In this document: piece by piece, positions 62,556 through 64,000 of the stretch | Layout: the number at the start of each line of letters is the position of its first letter | Position numbering within the stretch: position 1 is the first letter of the stretch | Assembly: GCF_044502415.1 (NCBI RefSeq) | Contig: NZ_CP172402.1 | Length of the DNA: 64,000 nucleotides | Source of the DNA: Haloimpatiens lingqiaonensis | Lineage (GTDB): Bacteria > Bacillota > Clostridia > Clostridiales > Clostridiaceae | Reading direction: 5' to 3' (one strand) | The notes under the pieces: model-generated | What the model was told of the DNA's origin: nothing | What the model saw: the letters and a program-made list of their open reading frames with translations, nothing else | Database searches by the model: none | Translations under genes and position numbers: made by a program

Positions 62556-62622
62556 AACAAAACTATATATTTATATAATCTTTTTATAAAGTTTTATAAG
62601 GTTTTGGTAACGGTATTCAATA

Positions 62623-63180
62623 ATGAGTAATATTAATCCATTTGATAAGTGTCCAGTTTATGAAACCAATAACTTAATATTTACAAAAGTTAAAGAGGAA
62701 GACGCAATAGACTTATTTGAGTGCTATTCTGATCCGATTACTAAAAACCGTATGAATAATGATAATTGTGGTGGTATATGGGATACACGCAATATTGACG
62801 CTGTAATAAAGGGTATTAATGGATGGAAGCAAGAATTTGACGATAGATTTTATATAAGATGGAGTATTAATCATAAGCAGACAAACAAGATAGTAGGTAC
62901 TATCGAAATAGCACCTATTCCTAATACAACAAGATTTTGGGATGGTGCTTGTGAGACTGGTATATTAAGAATAGACATTATTTCATCTCTTGAAAATGAA
63001 ATAGTTTTATCTGAAATTTTAAGAATGGTTTCTGATAATTTTTATGCAGATTTTGATATTAAAAATATCATCATTAAAGCAACTAAAGACGATGGAGAAA
63101 GAGTTTTAGCCTTGGAGAATAATGGTTTTGACAAATTAGAGAACAACACCTTCCCTTATAGTGATTATTATATAAAATGA
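62623..63180 (+). CDS. GNAT-family N-acetyltransferase
   Basis: 185 residues of the RimJ/RimL-like branch: NLIFTKVKEEDAIDLFECYSDPITKNRMNND, KQTNKIVGTIEIAPI (strand and acetyl-CoA loop entrance) and IIIKATKDDGERVLALENNGFDKLE (the usual C-terminal N-x-G-F). The central acetyl-CoA binding R/Q-x2-G-x-G/A motif is not seen clearly, so activity is uncertain. The ATG at 62623 has no good ribosome site. The end overlaps the next start by four bases, which may be the accident of a junction. Confidence 0.7.
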   Translation: MSNINPFDKCPVYETNNLIFTKVKEEDAIDLFECYSDPITKNRMNNDNCGGIWDTRNIDAVIKGINGWKQEFDDRFYIRWSINHKQTNKIVGTIEIAPIPNTTRFWDGACETGILRIDIISSLENEIVLSEILRMVSDNFYADFDIKNIIIKATKDDGERVLALENNGFDKLENNTFPYSDYYIK

Positions 63181-63761
63181 ATACTGTAAGAATGGTAGAG
63201 AATTTAAATAATAGGGCTATGGGAGCTGCAGAGCAAATAGCAGCGTTCAAAACCAATGTGCTTCAGAATGTATTGTCATGCAGGATGTTTACAACAAATT
63301 ATCCACTGCTTATAGATCATATTTTAAGAGAAGCTAAATTTTATTTAAGAATGCTTAGAAAGCTTCAGGGTAGAGAAGAGTTTGATATAGCTAGAGAAGT
63401 TGCTTATCAGGAAACCTTTTGGAATAGAATTATGGCTGAACACTCAAAATTTATCCGAGGACTACTTGATCCAACTGAAGTTAAACTATTTGATACTGCA
63501 AATAACTTTGGGGAAAGGTTTGATGAGCTTACAGAAGAGGCTAGAAAACTATTTATAAATATGGGATTATTACCTTTAGTAACTGATAGAAGTCTTAAGA
63601 ATACTGTTGGTATTCGAGATTTTAAAAAGCAGGGTACTGAAGGACTTATACAGTGCAATATCAAGTCAATTGCCTTTCCGTTACTTGGAGATCATGTAGT
63701 TAGAGAGGCAAATCACTATATAAGAGTGCTAAAGAGATTTAAACAATATAATATGAAATAA
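63177..63761 (+). CDS. DUF2935-like protein, apparently N-terminally truncated
   Basis: 194 residues, helical, rich in His and Glu. The second repeat unit of the DUF2935 family is visible (YQETFWNRIMAEHSKFIRGLLDPTEVKLFDTANNFGERFDEL, about 78-118), followed by an intact C-terminus with HVVREANHYIRVLKRF. The first unit (usually starting FW-x-R/Q-I-M-x-(E/D)-H) is missing; the sequence starts in its later part (HILREAKFYLRMLRKL). The family normally has about 260-270 residues. The lost part coincides with the GNAT junction, which suggests a rearrangement. Confidence 0.65.
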   Translation: MNTVRMVENLNNRAMGAAEQIAAFKTNVLQNVLSCRMFTTNYPLLIDHILREAKFYLRMLRKLQGREEFDIAREVAYQETFWNRIMAEHSKFIRGLLDPTEVKLFDTANNFGERFDELTEEARKLFINMGLLPLVTDRSLKNTVGIRDFKKQGTEGLIQCNIKSIAFPLLGDHVVREANHYIRVLKRFKQYNMK

Positions 63762-63782
63762 TATAATACAACTGAAAAAAGA

Positions 63783-63826
63783 AAAAACACCGTAGAATTT
63801 AATTTTGAATAATACGGTGTTTTTAC
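63783..63826 (+). terminator. Terminator after the DUF2935-like gene
   Basis: A perfect 12-bp stem (63783-63794 with 63813-63824) with AAAAACACCGTA and TACGGTGTTTTT arms, so the T-run is part of the stem. It can act in both directions. Confidence 0.8.
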
Positions 63827-63946
63827 GTGGGTTTTTAAAACAATTCATGAAATATTAGGTGAATTCATATTTTAAGGAGTATAATAGAGGTATAAAATTT
63901 ATTGCTAGAAATAGTCGAAGGCTATTTATGTTAGGGGGGAATAAAA

Positions 63947-64000
63947 TTGACAAATAAAATATATTTCAAAAAATTTATTTCAGAAGACGACTTTCAATAT
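63947..64000 (+). CDS. Start of an unidentified protein (cut by window end)
   Basis: TTG at 63947 lies 8 bases after GGGGGG, and the frame stays open to the window edge (MTNKIYFKKFISEDDFQY). Eighteen residues are too few for identification. Confidence 0.55.
   Translation, partial: MTNKIYFKKFISEDDFQY

Overview
The window is AT-rich, compactly coded and typical of a spore-forming, anaerobic Firmicute of the Clostridium sensu stricto type. Supporting signs are strong AGGAGG-type ribosome binding sites, TTG and GTG starts, sigma-A promoters of the TTGACA-N17-TATAAT type, LPxTG surface proteins with a sortase, a spore photoproduct lyase-family protein and a CIRCE-controlled htpG. The species cannot be fixed from the sequence alone.

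Layout. 1-4520 is a haem-acquisition locus: two LPxTG proteins (one with a NEAT domain), a lipoprotein/permease/ATPase haem ABC importer and a sortase. 4573-7751 is a CydDC-like ABC exporter pair whose second half is broken. 7731-11604 is a TetR regulator with a MacB/FtsX-type ABC system. 11741-15195 holds an orphan UroD/MtaA-type methyltransferase, a glutamine amidotransferase remnant, a family 4 uracil-DNA glycosylase and a putative metallopeptidase. 15293-16512 is a yybP-ykoY (Mn2+) riboswitch driving a cation/Ca2+ exchanger. 17008-18527 is a frameshifted leucine-rich-repeat LPxTG protein, followed by a diguanylate cyclase, a DDE transposase, htpG, a pyruvate-kinase-C-like protein, a phosphodiester glycosidase, DegV, an SPL-like radical SAM protein, SurE and a MntA-HepT toxin-antitoxin pair.

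30294-31522 is a gene-free block of very long imperfect palindromes. It is followed by a NapH-like ferredoxin under a CsoR/CstR-like operator, and by a MarR-regulated heterodimeric ABC exporter. 37389-43313 is an iron-type ABC importer operon split by a 130-bp repeat and by an IS110 element. A second IS110-type element follows, between identical 64-bp direct repeats.

45643-60321 carries MgtC, a YesM/YesN two-component system and a long cluster. That cluster has two TVP38/DedA proteins around an Fe-S protein, a YnjB-type binding protein, two permeases, an ATPase, a CDP-alcohol phosphatidyltransferase, a creatininase-family hydrolase and, behind a terminator, glycerol dehydrogenase. It resembles the uncharacterised E. 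coli ydjXYZ-ynjABCDEF region. The end of the window holds an FtsX-permease remnant, a TnpB with a probable omega RNA, a GNAT protein and an N-terminally shortened DUF2935-like protein.

The most unusual signal is a 130-bp, two-hairpin element present five times (16668, 24801, 24931, 38529, 48400), always upstream of a gene and twice inside operons. The next most interesting are the ynj-like cluster and the palindrome block at 30343-31419.
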